DNA of 64,000 bases from Pseudomonas marvdashtae (GCF_014268655.2 NZ_JABWQX020000001.1:4184001-4248000); one strand, 5' to 3'; shown: positions 44,187 through 53,489, numbered from the stretch's first letter. A program made the numbers and translations. The notes: generated from the letters alone by a model not told the origin.

Positions 44187-44211
44187 GCCCGGCTTAGATC
44201 GGGCGTTTTTT
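44187..44211 (+). terminator. Terminator-like hairpin on the plus strand without a plus-strand gene
   Basis: GCCCG / CGGGC stem with an eight-base loop and six T residues on the plus strand. No annotated gene reads rightward into it. It could end a short RNA made from about 44115 or be the remnant of one. The rest of the 293-base gap (44096-44388) contains no gene. Confidence 0.5.
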
Positions 44212-44344
44212 ACTCACATAAAAAAACCCAATATTTCATTGACTTGATCGGCCAACTGCGTCTAGCGCAGCGCCTGTATTGCCTATGACTGTAGCCCACC
44301 CCGAGCGTTCGGTTTTTTTGTCATTCACCGACCGCCAGATGCAA

Positions 44345-44370
44345 CAACGCCCCGCATAAGCGAGGCGTTG
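44345..44370 (-). terminator. Weak hairpin after the FKBP gene
   Basis: CAACGCC / GGCGTTG arms 19 to 44 bases beyond the stop of the FKBP gene, reading leftward. The T content afterward is poor, so confidence is low. Confidence 0.4.
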
Positions 44371-44388
44371 TCGTTATAGCAGACGCGA

Positions 44389-45102
44389 TTACTTGGCTGC
44401 GTCTTCTTTTGCCGGATCCTTGATTGCCAGCAGTTCCAGGTCAAACACCAGGACCGAATTGGCAGGGATGGCCGGGCTCGGGCTCTGGGCACCGTAGGCC
44501 AGCTCGCTCGGGATGTACAGCTTGTACTTCTCGCCGACGTGCATCAGTTGCAGGCCTTCGACCCAACCCGGGATCACGCCGCTGACCGGCAGGTCAATCG
44601 GGCTGCCACGCTCCACGGAGCTGTCGAACACAGTGCCGTTGGTCAACTTGCCGGTGTAGTGAACGGTCACCACGTCGGTCGGCTTGGGCTGTGCGCCGTC
44701 GGCTTTCTTGACCACTTCATACTGCAGGCCGGAAGCGGTGGTGGTAACACCCGCCTTCTTGCCATTTTCTTCGAGGAATTTCTTGCCGGCCGCTGCCGAC
44801 TCTTCACTCATCTTGGCCATGCGTTCTTCGGCACGCTTTTGCAGGGCGGCGAAGGCTTCGACCAGTTCTTCGTCTTTCAGCTTCTGTTCTTTCTTGCCGA
44901 CGGCATCTTCGATGCCCTGGGCGACTGCTTTGGAGTCCAGGTCATCCATACCTTCCTGAGCCAGGCTCTTGCCCATGTTCAGGCCAATGCCGTAGGAAGC
45001 TTTCTGCGCCGGGGTTTTCAGCTCTACGCTGGTCTGCGAGTCACAACCCGCGAGTACCAGGCCAACCAGGGCTACCGCCGCCGCCAACCGATGCTGTTTC
45101 AT
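44389..45102 (-). CDS. FKBP-type peptidyl-prolyl isomerase lipoprotein
   Basis: A 237-residue lipoprotein with lipobox LAGC ending at Cys20. The N-terminal helical FkpA/Mip-type dimerisation domain (about 28-105) is followed by the FKBP domain (about 120-230) with VHYTGKLTNGTVFDSS, PVSGVIPGWVEGL and PSELAYGAQ. It is expected in the outer membrane or periplasm, where it isomerises prolyl bonds in folding proteins. ATG 45102 gives MKQHRLAAAVALVG. The cytochrome gene is divergent, with about 270 bases between the starts. Confidence 0.93.
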   Translation of the reverse strand: MKQHRLAAAVALVGLVLAGCDSQTSVELKTPAQKASYGIGLNMGKSLAQEGMDDLDSKAVAQGIEDAVGKKEQKLKDEELVEAFAALQKRAEERMAKMSEESAAAGKKFLEENGKKAGVTTTASGLQYEVVKKADGAQPKPTDVVTVHYTGKLTNGTVFDSSVERGSPIDLPVSGVIPGWVEGLQLMHVGEKYKLYIPSELAYGAQSPSPAIPANSVLVFDLELLAIKDPAKEDAAK

Positions 45103-45369
45103 GCTATTTCCTTGTTCATGCGCCTAAAGGGCAATCGAGTAAAGCCGCGAGCTTATCAGGCGGCCACGACCAATGGCTACCGGCATGTGAGCCACAAAGC
45201 GATGATAAGTTCAGGCCGGCAAACGCTTTTTGATCCTGGGCAGATGAAGCATCTGTCATCTATTACGTACAGAGACACATTGCCGCCCCATACGGCCCAA
45301 GATAATGGCCACTTGCCGGCCAGCCGGCACTGAGGCATAAGGACATATCAAAAAAACAAGGACGTTACC

Positions 45370-47175
45370 GTGCGCCTCCTCTCTCGCATTCTCTTGCTGT
45401 TACTCGCCCTGCTCGTCATTGCCGTCGCCGTCGTGCTTTATTACGTCGCCAACCCGCGCTTGCCGGCCTATACACCCGTGGAGCAGGTGCATTACCTGGA
45501 CCAATGGAGCGCGGCAGAGCGCCAGACTTACTATTTCACCCCCCAGGGCACCCAGGTCAAGGGCCTGCATTACGAGTGGTTCACGGCCCTCGAATTGCCG
45601 TTCTCGCAACAGCGTTTCTCTTCACCGCAATATCTGGCGCGCTTCGGGTTCCTGGTCGATCCGGCACAGAAAGCCACGCCGGAAAACCCCGGCAACTTGC
45701 CGGTAGGTTTCACTCGTCACCAAAATGCGGGCAGCAACGAACAATATCTGGATATTACGTGCGCCGCCTGCCACACCGGCGAGCTGCACTTCAAAGGCCA
45801 GGCAATACGGATCGACGGCGGCTCCGCCCAACACGTATTGCCGTCGACTGTTCCGACATTGCGCGGAGGCAGTTTCGGACAGGCATTGGTCGCAAGCCTC
45901 GCCTCGACCTACTACAACCCCTGGAAATTCGAGCGCTTCGCCCGCCAAGTGCTGGGCAAGGACTACGACGCCCGCCATGAAGAACTGCGCAAGGCCTTCA
46001 AGGTTTCCCTGGACACGTTCCTGCGCACGGCCTGGAACGACACCCATCGTGGCCTCTATCCCACCGAGGAAGGTCCGGGCCGTACCGACGCCTTTGGTCG
46101 CATCGCCAACGCCAGCTTCGGCGACGCCATCTCGGAGGAAAACTACCGGGTCGCCAACGCGCCGGTGGATTACCCTCAGCTGTGGGAAATGTGGACATTT
46201 GACTGGGTGCAGTGGAACGGCTCGGCCCAGCAACCGATGGCGCGCAATGTCGGCGAGGCCTTGGGAGTCGGCGCCACGCTGAATTTCTTCGACGCCCAGG
46301 GCAAGCCGCTGCAGGGCGATGCGCGCTACCCTTCCAGCGTGCGCGTGCGCGACCTGAACAAGATTGAAGAAACCTTGCAACTGCTCAAGCCTCCGGCATG
46401 GCCGGAGGCGCTGCTGGGCTCGATCGACAAGCCTTTGGCCGCCAAAGGCCGGGTGCTGTTCGCCGAGAACTGCGCCGGCTGCCATGTCCCAAAAGTGGTT
46501 CAGGGGCCCGACAGACCGGTCCAGCAATTGCACATGCTGCCGGTGAAAGTGATCGGCACCGACCCCGGCACCGCCAATAATATCGCCGACCATCGCTTCA
46601 ACCTGACCAGTCTGCAATGGGACCCGGCCGAGCTGGCGAAGCTGGACGTGCAACTGCACCCGACGCCGACAGAGCCACTGGATCTCAGCCAGGTTTCGGT
46701 TGCCAAGGGCCTGGCCTATGTCACCGCATTTGTCGAAAACCGTGCTTATCGCGACGCCGGCGTGACGCCGGTCGAGCGCCCGGCCCTGGACGGTTTCGGA
46801 CTGCCCATCGGGGTACGCGAATTGCGCGCCTACAAGGCGCGGCCGCTAGCAGGTGTCTGGGCCACTCCACCGTTCCTGCACAACGGCTCGGTGCCGACGA
46901 TTTATCAACTGTTGTCCCCCCAGGCCGAGCGGGCAACGACCTTCTATAAAAGCAGCTTCGAATATGACCCGCGCCATTTGGGCTATCGCACCGAAGCCTT
47001 TGCCAACGGTTTTCTTTTCGATACCAAGATTACCGGCAACCACAACAGCGGCCACGAATTCCGCTCAGGCGAGCGAGGCAACGGCGTCATTGGCCGCTTG
47101 CTGCAACCGCAGGAACGCTGGGCCTTGCTGGAGTATTTGAAAGTATTGGGCGGGCCGCTGGAGTCGCAACTGTAA
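45370..47175 (+). CDS. Di-heme c-type cytochrome, exported
   Basis: A 601-residue protein with an N-terminal membrane anchor or uncleaved signal (residues 1-25). Two heme-binding sites are present: CAACH at 131-135 and CAGCH at 368-372. The C-terminal motif GVWATPPFLHNGSVP is the one seen in MauG/di-heme-peroxidase-like proteins. The GTG at 45370 follows AAGGACG. It is followed 31 bases later by a catalase-like gene, a pairing that suggests periplasmic peroxide or lipid-hydroperoxide chemistry. Exact substrate unknown. Confidence 0.88.
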   Translation: MRLLSRILLLLLALLVIAVAVVLYYVANPRLPAYTPVEQVHYLDQWSAAERQTYYFTPQGTQVKGLHYEWFTALELPFSQQRFSSPQYLARFGFLVDPAQKATPENPGNLPVGFTRHQNAGSNEQYLDITCAACHTGELHFKGQAIRIDGGSAQHVLPSTVPTLRGGSFGQALVASLASTYYNPWKFERFARQVLGKDYDARHEELRKAFKVSLDTFLRTAWNDTHRGLYPTEEGPGRTDAFGRIANASFGDAISEENYRVANAPVDYPQLWEMWTFDWVQWNGSAQQPMARNVGEALGVGATLNFFDAQGKPLQGDARYPSSVRVRDLNKIEETLQLLKPPAWPEALLGSIDKPLAAKGRVLFAENCAGCHVPKVVQGPDRPVQQLHMLPVKVIGTDPGTANNIADHRFNLTSLQWDPAELAKLDVQLHPTPTEPLDLSQVSVAKGLAYVTAFVENRAYRDAGVTPVERPALDGFGLPIGVRELRAYKARPLAGVWATPPFLHNGSVPTIYQLLSPQAERATTFYKSSFEYDPRHLGYRTEAFANGFLFDTKITGNHNSGHEFRSGERGNGVIGRLLQPQERWALLEYLKVLGGPLESQL

Positions 47176-47206
47176 TGATGAACCCCACAGGTAAAAGGAT
47201 GTTTGC

Positions 47207-48343
47207 ATGTTGATCACGCTCTGGCTGCGCCTCGGCGCCTTTTTGGGCAAGACGCTCTTGTGGCTGCTGGGCATCGGGCTGCTCGGCTGGGCCTTGTCCA
47301 CCGCTTGGTTTGCCTGGCAACACAGCGGCTCGGTCTCGGACAAGGAGCAGATCCCCCCGGGCGAAAGCGCCATGACCCAGGACATCATCCAGACCGCCAT
47401 CCGCATCGTCGATCAGCACCGCGAAGGCACCCGCTACCTGCGCGATGCCCACGCCAAGGCTCACGGTTGTGTCATGGCCGAAGTCCAAGTGCCGAACGAT
47501 CTGCCAGCGCCTCTGCGCCAAGGGGTATTTGCCGAACCGGGCAAGACCTGGCAGGCAACAATCCGCCTATCCAACGGTAACGCCTATCCGCAATTCGACA
47601 GCTTGCGCGACGCCCGGGGGATGGCGATCAAGTTGCTGGACGTGCCCGGCAAGCAACTGCTCGCGGGTCGGCAATCACAAGGCGAGCAGGACTTCGTAAT
47701 GTTCAATCATCCGAACTTCTTTGTCAGTGATGTCGCCGAGTATCGTCAGAATGTGGCCGCTCAGGCTGACGGAAAGAAGGCAATGGCGTTCTTCCCGAGC
47801 CTGGATCCGCGCACTTGGCAGATCCGTCATCTGTTCATCGCCCTGGCGACCCTTTCGCCGCCCCCGACCAGTCCGACCCAGACCACCTACTTTTCGGTAT
47901 CGCCTTACAAATTCGGCGCGGCCAATGCCAAGTTTCGCGTCGCACCGGACCCGGACAGCTGCCCAAGCTATACCTTGCCTGCGCAGAACCAGGACCTGCC
48001 GAATTTCTTGCGCAGCGCATTGAACCAGCAGTTATCCACAGATCGCGTGCCGGCCTGTTTTGTCTTGCAGATCCAGCGTCAGGATCCGAGCAAGTACATG
48101 CCCATCGAAGACACCAGCATTGAATGGCAGGAAGACGATGCACCGTTCGAGACGGTGGCGCGGATCAAGGTGCCGGCTCAGGACTTCGACACGCCCAAGC
48201 TGAACCTGGCTTGTGATAATCAGTCCTTCAACCCTTGGTTCGGCATCGAGGCTCATCGGCCTATTGGCGGTATCAACCGTTTGCGCAAGGCCGTGTATGA
48301 GGCGGTCAGTGATTATCGTCATAGCCGTAATGCCGAGCAGTAG
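47207..48343 (+). CDS. Membrane-anchored catalase-family protein
   Basis: A 378-residue catalase-fold protein. One N-terminal helix (residues 8-38) anchors it, leaving the catalase-like domain in the periplasm. The distal-His block reads AHAKAHG with His82 equivalent to the catalase histidine; RGMAIKLLDV and FVMFNHPNFFVSDVAEY are the next conserved elements. The C-terminal ends with FGIEAHRPIGGINRLRKAVY, the typical form of this small catalase-related group rather than true HPII/KatA catalase. The ATG at 47207 follows AGGTAAAAGGA. Probably works with the cytochrome before it. Confidence 0.85.
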   Translation: MLITLWLRLGAFLGKTLLWLLGIGLLGWALSTAWFAWQHSGSVSDKEQIPPGESAMTQDIIQTAIRIVDQHREGTRYLRDAHAKAHGCVMAEVQVPNDLPAPLRQGVFAEPGKTWQATIRLSNGNAYPQFDSLRDARGMAIKLLDVPGKQLLAGRQSQGEQDFVMFNHPNFFVSDVAEYRQNVAAQADGKKAMAFFPSLDPRTWQIRHLFIALATLSPPPTSPTQTTYFSVSPYKFGAANAKFRVAPDPDSCPSYTLPAQNQDLPNFLRSALNQQLSTDRVPACFVLQIQRQDPSKYMPIEDTSIEWQEDDAPFETVARIKVPAQDFDTPKLNLACDNQSFNPWFGIEAHRPIGGINRLRKAVYEAVSDYRHSRNAEQ

Positions 48344-48360
48344 AGAGAGGCAAATGCCAG

Positions 48361-48400
48361 CCAACAAAAAGCCCGCTCAAATGAGCGGGCTTTTTGTTGG
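48361..48400. terminator. Bidirectional terminator between catalase and tRNA genes
   Basis: Near-perfect 40-base palindrome with AAAAAGCCCGCTCA / TGAGCGGGCTTTTT at its core. It ends the catalase transcript on the plus strand and the tRNA transcript on the minus strand. Confidence 0.9.
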
Positions 48401-48434
48401 CAACCTGGCGTTCAGCATCCCAGGTGACCGAATA

Positions 48435-48511
48435 TGGCGCAGCGGACGGGACTCGAACCCGCGACCCCCGGCGTGACAGGCCGGTATTCTAACCGACTGA
48501 ACTACCGCTGC
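48435..48511 (-). tRNA. tRNA-Asp (GTC), second copy in transcript order
   Basis: 77-nt cloverleaf on the minus strand with encoded CCA end. The acceptor arm is GCAGCGG/CCGCTGC, the anticodon loop CCTGTCACG gives GTC, and the T arm is GGGTTCGAGTCCC. It is identical to the copy at 48781-48857. Confidence 0.97.
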
Positions 48512-48528
48512 GCGTAACATTGAAAGTT

Positions 48529-48604
48529 TGGTGGGTGATGACGGGATCGAACCGCCGACATTCTGCTTGTAAGGCAGACGCTCTCCCAGCTGAGCTAATC
48601 ACCC
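48529..48604 (-). tRNA. tRNA-Val (TAC), second copy in transcript order
   Basis: 76-nt tRNA on the minus strand with encoded CCA. Acceptor GGGTGAT/ATCACCC; anticodon loop CTTACAA gives TAC. It is 17 bases from tRNA-Asp, so they are co-transcribed. Confidence 0.97.
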
Positions 48605-48715
48605 TTCACTTTCGATGCGGTGCGCATTCTCTCACAGTTTTTTATAACGTGCTGATTTAATTGAAAAAAACAGCAAAAAAATGATTCATGCGTACCGCGG
48701 GAAAACTGTAAACAG

Positions 48716-48738
48716 CAAAAAGCCCGCGTTAGCGGGCT
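48716..48738 (-). terminator. Terminator between the two tRNA pairs
   Basis: AGCCCGC / GCGGGCT stem whose plus-strand A run becomes a T tail for the minus-strand transcript. It would end the first Asp-Val pair, so each pair can be its own transcription unit. Confidence 0.8.
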
Positions 48739-48780
48739 TCTTGTGGTGACCTGGCGTTCAGTGTTCCAGGTTACCGAATA

Positions 48781-48857
48781 TGGCGCAGCGGACGGGACTC
48801 GAACCCGCGACCCCCGGCGTGACAGGCCGGTATTCTAACCGACTGAACTACCGCTGC
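48781..48857 (-). tRNA. tRNA-Asp (GTC), first copy in transcript order
   Basis: 77-nt minus-strand tRNA with encoded CCA, same sequence as 48435-48511, 346 bases apart. Confidence 0.97.
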
Positions 48858-48876
48858 GCGTAACACTTGAAACGAA

Positions 48877-48952
48877 TGGTGGGTGATGACGGGATCGAAC
48901 CGCCGACATTCTGCTTGTAAGGCAGACGCTCTCCCAGCTGAGCTAATCACCC
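48877..48952 (-). tRNA. tRNA-Val (TAC), first copy in transcript order
   Basis: 76-nt minus-strand tRNA with encoded CCA, same sequence as 48529-48604. The spacer to tRNA-Asp is 19 bases, versus 17 in the other pair. Confidence 0.97.
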
Positions 48953-49112
48953 TTCGCTTTCGGTGTGGCGCGCATTCTACGGAGCACTCCCTAAGCTGGC
49001 AAGCACTTTTTAAATTAATTTTCTCAGGCCTTCCAAAGGCTTAGCTAAGGGTTGGCCTATGGCGCCGCGAAGAGAATAATGCCCCCCTTTGTATAAAGGA
49101 GAGACTCACCCC

Positions 49113-50033
49113 ATGTGGTTCAAGAACCTGCTTATCTATCGCCTGACCCAAGATCTGCCTGTTGATGCCGAGGCGTTGGAAACTGCACTGGCGACCAAAC
49201 TGGCACGCCCATGTGCAAGCCAGGAGTTGACCACTTACGGTTTCGTCGCGCCCTTCGGTAAAGGCGAAGACGCGCCCCTGGTGCATGTCAGCCAGGATTT
49301 CCTGCTGATCGCCGCACGCAAGGAAGAGCGCATCCTGCCCGGCAGCGTCGTGCGTGACGCCGTGAAGGAAAAAGTCGAAGAGATCGAAGCCGAGCAAATG
49401 CGCAAGGTCTATAAAAAGGAACGGGACCAGATCAAGGATGAAATCATCCAGGCGTTCCTGCCTCGTGCATTCATCCGTCGCTCGTCCACGTTCGCCGCTA
49501 TCGCGCCGAAACAGGGCCTGATCCTGGTCAACTCCGCCAGCCCGAAACGCGCCGAAGACCTGCTTTCCACCCTGCGCGAAGTCATCGGCACGCTGCCGGT
49601 ACGCCCGCTCACCGTGAAGACGGCGCCGACCGCGATCATGACCGACTGGGTCAAGACTCAGAAAGCCGCAGACGATTTCTTCGTGCTGGACGAATGTGAA
49701 CTGCGCGACACCCATGAAGACGGCGGCATCGTTCGTTGCAAGCGCCAGGACCTCACCAGCGACGAAATCCAACTGCACCTGAGCACTGGCAAGGTCGTGA
49801 CGCAGCTGTCGCTGGCCTGGCAGGACAAGTTGTCCTTCGTGCTCGACGACAAAATGGTAGTCAAGCGCCTGAAGTTCGAGGACTTGCTGCAGGACCAGGC
49901 GGAACAGGACGGCGGCGACGAAGCCTTGGGCCAGTTGGACGCCAGCTTCACCCTGATGATGCTGACATTCGGTGAGTTCCTGCCGGCGCTGGTTGAAGCG
50001 TTGGGCGGTGAAGAGATTCCGCAGGGAATCTAA
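49113..50033 (+). CDS. rdgC: Recombination-associated protein RdgC
   Basis: A 306-residue ring-forming DNA-binding protein that limits RecA activity. It opens [20 protein letters not shown], the standard RdgC N-terminus, and carries [20 protein letters not shown] and [16 protein letters not shown] at the centre. The start ATG 49113 follows AAGGAGAG; the frame from 49089 would add eight residues. Length matches the family. Confidence 0.96.
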   Translation: MWFKNLLIYRLTQDLPVDAEALETALATKLARPCASQELTTYGFVAPFGKGEDAPLVHVSQDFLLIAARKEERILPGSVVRDAVKEKVEEIEAEQMRKVYKKERDQIKDEIIQAFLPRAFIRRSSTFAAIAPKQGLILVNSASPKRAEDLLSTLREVIGTLPVRPLTVKTAPTAIMTDWVKTQKAADDFFVLDECELRDTHEDGGIVRCKRQDLTSDEIQLHLSTGKVVTQLSLAWQDKLSFVLDDKMVVKRLKFEDLLQDQAEQDGGDEALGQLDASFTLMMLTFGEFLPALVEALGGEEIPQGI

Positions 50034-50173
50034 CGGCAGAAGTTGTCCTTTGGGAGCAAGCCCGCTCGCGATGACGGTCGATGATCCACAGAAATGTGGG
50101 CCGACAATCCGTTATCTTAAGCAGGCTCGCTTTCATGTCGGGTTGTGCTGCAACTAATAATAAGGATCAGGTC

Positions 50174-51139
50174 ATGCGCGCACTGGTTGCATTGAGTCGT
50201 TTTGTCGGCAACACCTTCGCTTACTGGGTACTGTTGTTTGCGATAGTGGCGTTTCTATTTCCACAATGGTTTGTCGATCTGAAAGTAGCCATTGTGCCGT
50301 TGCTTGGCCTGGTGATGTTCGGCATGGGCCTGGCCCTGAAGACCGAGGATTTTGCCGAGGTGGCCCGCCATCCGGGACGCGTCGCCCTGGGAGTTGCAGC
50401 TCAGTTCGTGATCATGCCAGGCACCGCGTGGCTGCTTTGCCAGCTATTCAGCCTGCCGCCGGAAATTGCCGTGGGGGTGATCCTCGTAGGCTGCTGCCCG
50501 AGCGGCACATCCTCCAACGTCATGACCTGGCTGGGTCGCGGTGACCTGGCCTTGGCCGTGTCGATCTCGGCCATCACTACCCTGCTCGCCCCGGTGATTA
50601 CCCCGGCGCTGATCTGGCTGTTGGCCTCGGCCTGGTTGCCGGTGTCGTTCTCGGCGCTGTTCTGGTCTATCTTGCAAATAGTCCTGTTGCCAATCTTCCT
50701 TGGCGTCGTCGCCCAACGTTTGCTGGGTGAACGGGTTCGTCTCGCCGTCGATGTGTTGCCGTTGGTGTCGGTGGTGAGCATCGTGATCATCGTCGCAGCA
50801 GTGGTAGCGGCCAGTCAGGCGAAGATCGCCGAATCCGGCCTGCTGATCATGGCGATCGTGATGCTGCACAACAGCTTTGGCTACTTGTTGGGGTATTTCA
50901 CCGGGCGCCTGTTCGGATTGCCACTGGCCCAGCGCAAAACCTTGTCGCTGGAGGTGGGCATGCAGAACTCCGGCCTCGGCGCGGCCCTGGCCAGTGCGCA
51001 TTTTTCGCCGCTGGCGGCGGTCCCAAGTGCACTGTTCAGCGTCTGGCACAATATTTCCGGCGCGTTACTGGCAACCTACTTCCGGCGCATGAGTGAAAAG
51101 CAGGACCGCGAGCTGCTTGCCCGCCAAGCGGCGGACTGA
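50174..51139 (+). CDS. BASS-family sodium-dependent transporter
   Basis: A 321-residue inner-membrane protein with about ten helices of the bile acid:sodium symporter family. Landmarks are GLVMFGMGLALKTEDF, LVGCCPSGTSSNVM (family sodium-site motif, near 115) and EVGMQNSGLGAALA near 262. The start ATG 50174 follows GGATCAGG; the longer frame to 50081 has no support. The natural substrate is probably an organic anion such as pantoate or a keto acid, not a bile acid. Confidence 0.9.
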   Translation: MRALVALSRFVGNTFAYWVLLFAIVAFLFPQWFVDLKVAIVPLLGLVMFGMGLALKTEDFAEVARHPGRVALGVAAQFVIMPGTAWLLCQLFSLPPEIAVGVILVGCCPSGTSSNVMTWLGRGDLALAVSISAITTLLAPVITPALIWLLASAWLPVSFSALFWSILQIVLLPIFLGVVAQRLLGERVRLAVDVLPLVSVVSIVIIVAAVVAASQAKIAESGLLIMAIVMLHNSFGYLLGYFTGRLFGLPLAQRKTLSLEVGMQNSGLGAALASAHFSPLAAVPSALFSVWHNISGALLATYFRRMSEKQDRELLARQAAD

Positions 51140-51163
51140 CCGGGAGACTTGACCGAATAGTCA

Positions 51164-51236
51164 GCATTGGGCATTCTTCGCCCAATGCGGGGACGACCCC
51201 GCAACTGCACAGCGTTTTATCCGGGGACGACCCCAT
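51164..51236 (+). promoter_or_regulatory. Guanidine-II (mini-ykkC) riboswitch
   Basis: Two identical hairpins, GGGGACGACCCC, at 51189-51200 and 51223-51234, are each closed by four G-C pairs with the ACGA loop that is the diagnostic ACGR of the mini-ykkC/guanidine-II class. The 22-base linker is within the reported range. A further stem GCATTGGG/CCCAATGC lies at 51164-51188. The second hairpin ends 21 bases before the ATG of the exporter gene, close to its GAGG ribosome site. Guanidine binding would free translation. Confidence 0.9.
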
Positions 51237-51254
51237 CCATCGATGAGGTGTGTG

Positions 51255-51569
51255 ATGTCCTGGATCATTCTGTTTTTCGCTGGCTTGTTTGAAGTCGGTT
51301 GGGCTGTCGGCCTGAAATACACCGACGGCTTTTCCCGTCCCCTCCCCACTGCATTGACCGTTGCGGCCATGGTGATCAGCCTTGGCCTGCTGGGCCTTGC
51401 CATGAAAGAGCTGCCGCTGGGCACCGCCTATGCAATCTGGACCGGCGTCGGTGCCGTGGGCACGGTGATCGCCGGGATCATTCTGTTTGGCGAGTCGATG
51501 GCATTGATTCGGTTGGCCAGCGTGGCGTTGATCATTGCCGGGTTGATCGGCCTCAAGGTCAGCACCTGA
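51255..51569 (+). CDS. gdx: SMR-family guanidinium exporter
   Basis: A 104-residue four-helix small multidrug resistance protein. The conserved Glu lies in [21 protein letters not shown] (residue 13), and the C-terminal motif is [21 protein letters not shown]. The [13 protein letters not shown] sequence fits the SugE/Gdx subtype rather than EmrE. Being behind a guanidine riboswitch, it is the expected exporter of guanidinium ions. It works as an antiparallel dimer in the inner membrane. Confidence 0.92.
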   Translation: MSWIILFFAGLFEVGWAVGLKYTDGFSRPLPTALTVAAMVISLGLLGLAMKELPLGTAYAIWTGVGAVGTVIAGIILFGESMALIRLASVALIIAGLIGLKVST

Positions 51570-51614
51570 ACCGAATGCAGGAGCCGGACTTGCCGGTTCC
51601 TGCATCGTCTTGCG

Positions 51615-53489
51615 TTATCGGACCGCGCCGCGCAGTTCTCCCACCATCGCCTGCAACTTCGCAGGCTCAGCCGTCTCGACCGTAACCGCCGAACCCGCCA
51701 CCAGGGTCACTCGCGACCAGAACCGGCGAAAAAGCCCCTTGTCCGGATCGCGGCTGAAGAAGCTGCCCCACAAGCCCTGCAACGCCAAGGGAATCACTGG
51801 CACCGGGGTTTCCTGGAGGATGCGTGTCAGTCCGCTCTTGAACTCATTGATCTCACCGTTGGCGGTCAATTTTCCTTCAGGAAAGATGCACACCAGCTCG
51901 CCGTCCTTCAGGTATTGGGCGATTCGGCTGAAGGCCTTTTCATAGATCTGGATATCTTCCTGGCGCCCGGCGATCGGAATTGTGCCCGCGGTGCGAAAGA
52001 TAAAGTTCAGGACCGACAGGTTGTAGATCTTGTAATACATCACAAAACGAATCGGCCTACGCACCGCGCCGCCGATCAGTAAGGCATCGACAAAGGACAC
52101 GTGATTGCACACCAACAGCGCCGCGCCCTCATCAGGAATCGCTTCGAGGTTGCGATGCTCCACGCGGTACATGGAATGGCTCAGCAGCCAGATCATGAAA
52201 CGCATGCTGAACTCGGGAACGATCTTGAAGATGTAGGCATTGACGCCAATGTTCAGCAGCGACACCACCAGGAACAGCTGCGGGATCGACAGTTTGGCTA
52301 GGCTCAGCAAGACGATGGAAACGATCGCCGAGACCACCATGAACAGTGCGTTGAGAATGTTGTTGGCGGCAATCACCCGCGCCCGCTCGTTCTCCACGGT
52401 ACGCGACTGAATGAGGGCGTAGAGCGGCACGATGTAGAAACCGCCAAAAATCCCTAGGCCAAGAATGTCGATCAGCACCAGCCAGGCATGCCCGAACCCC
52501 AGGATCTGCAGCCAGCCGTGGCCGTCCACACTGTCGGGGATTGCGCCGGAATGCCACCACAAGAGCAGCCCGAACACGGTCAACCCGAAGGAGCCGAACG
52601 GCACCAGGCCAATCTCCACTTTGCGCCCCGAGAGTTTTTCACAGAGCATCGAACCCAGGGCGATCCCCACCGAAAACACGGTAAGGATCAACGTCACCAC
52701 GGTTTCGTCGCCGTGCATCCACTCCTTGGCATACGCGGGGATCTGCGTGAGGTAGATCGCCCCGACAAACCAGAACCACGAGTTGCCGACAATGGAGCGG
52801 GAAACCGCCGGGGTCTGTCCCAGGCCGAGCTTCAACGTGGCCCAGGACTGGCTGAAGATGTTCCAGTTCAAGCGCATCTGCGGCGAGGCCGCCGCCGCCC
52901 GCGGAATGCCGCGGCTGGCCAGGTAACCGGCCACGGCGATGCCGACGATGGCCACCGACACCACCGGCGCGTAGTGCGCCGACGACATCATGATCCCCGC
53001 GCCGATGGTGCCCGCAAGAATCGCCAGGAACGTGCCCATTTCCACCAGGCCATTGCCGCCGACCAGTTCATCCTCGCGCAACGCTTGCGGCAGGATCGAA
53101 TATTTTACCGGTCCAAACAGCGCCGAATGCGTGCCCATGGCAAACAGCGCCGCCAGCATCAGCCACAAATGATCGAACAGGAAACCCAGCGCGCCGACCG
53201 CCATGATCGCGATTTCGCCGAGCTTGATCAGGCGAATCAGCGCGTCCTTGGCGAACTTTTCTCCGAATTGACCCGCCAGCGCGGAAAACAGGAAGAACGG
53301 CAGGATGAACAGCAGCGCGCAAAGGTTGACCCAGATTGAGCGGTCGCCCTCGATGGTCAGCTTGTAGAGGATGGCGAGGATCAGCGACTGCTTGAAAATA
53401 TTGTCGTTGAACGCCCCGAGGGACTGCGTGATGAAAAACGGCAGGAAGCGCCGCGTGCGAAGCAAGGTGAACTGCGAAGGGTGACCCAT
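51615..53489 (-). CDS. MFS transporter-acyltransferase fusion (LplT-PlsC type)
   Basis: A 624-residue two-part protein. Residues 1-400 are an MFS lysophospholipid-flippase-like domain with about 12 helices, opening ITQSLGAFNDNIFKQSLILA. Residues 410-624 form a PlsC/Aas-type acyltransferase with NHVSFVD (HX4D His463/Asp468) and FPEGKLT. It lacks the acyl-ACP/AMP-ligase third domain of full Aas fusions. It should import lysophospholipid across the inner membrane and re-acylate it. ATG 53489 gives MGHPSQFTLL; the frame upstream is non-conserved. Confidence 0.9.
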   Translation of the reverse strand: MGHPSQFTLLRTRRFLPFFITQSLGAFNDNIFKQSLILAILYKLTIEGDRSIWVNLCALLFILPFFLFSALAGQFGEKFAKDALIRLIKLGEIAIMAVGALGFLFDHLWLMLAALFAMGTHSALFGPVKYSILPQALREDELVGGNGLVEMGTFLAILAGTIGAGIMMSSAHYAPVVSVAIVGIAVAGYLASRGIPRAAAASPQMRLNWNIFSQSWATLKLGLGQTPAVSRSIVGNSWFWFVGAIYLTQIPAYAKEWMHGDETVVTLILTVFSVGIALGSMLCEKLSGRKVEIGLVPFGSFGLTVFGLLLWWHSGAIPDSVDGHGWLQILGFGHAWLVLIDILGLGIFGGFYIVPLYALIQSRTVENERARVIAANNILNALFMVVSAIVSIVLLSLAKLSIPQLFLVVSLLNIGVNAYIFKIVPEFSMRFMIWLLSHSMYRVEHRNLEAIPDEGAALLVCNHVSFVDALLIGGAVRRPIRFVMYYKIYNLSVLNFIFRTAGTIPIAGRQEDIQIYEKAFSRIAQYLKDGELVCIFPEGKLTANGEINEFKSGLTRILQETPVPVIPLALQGLWGSFFSRDPDKGLFRRFWSRVTLVAGSAVTVETAEPAKLQAMVGELRGAVR

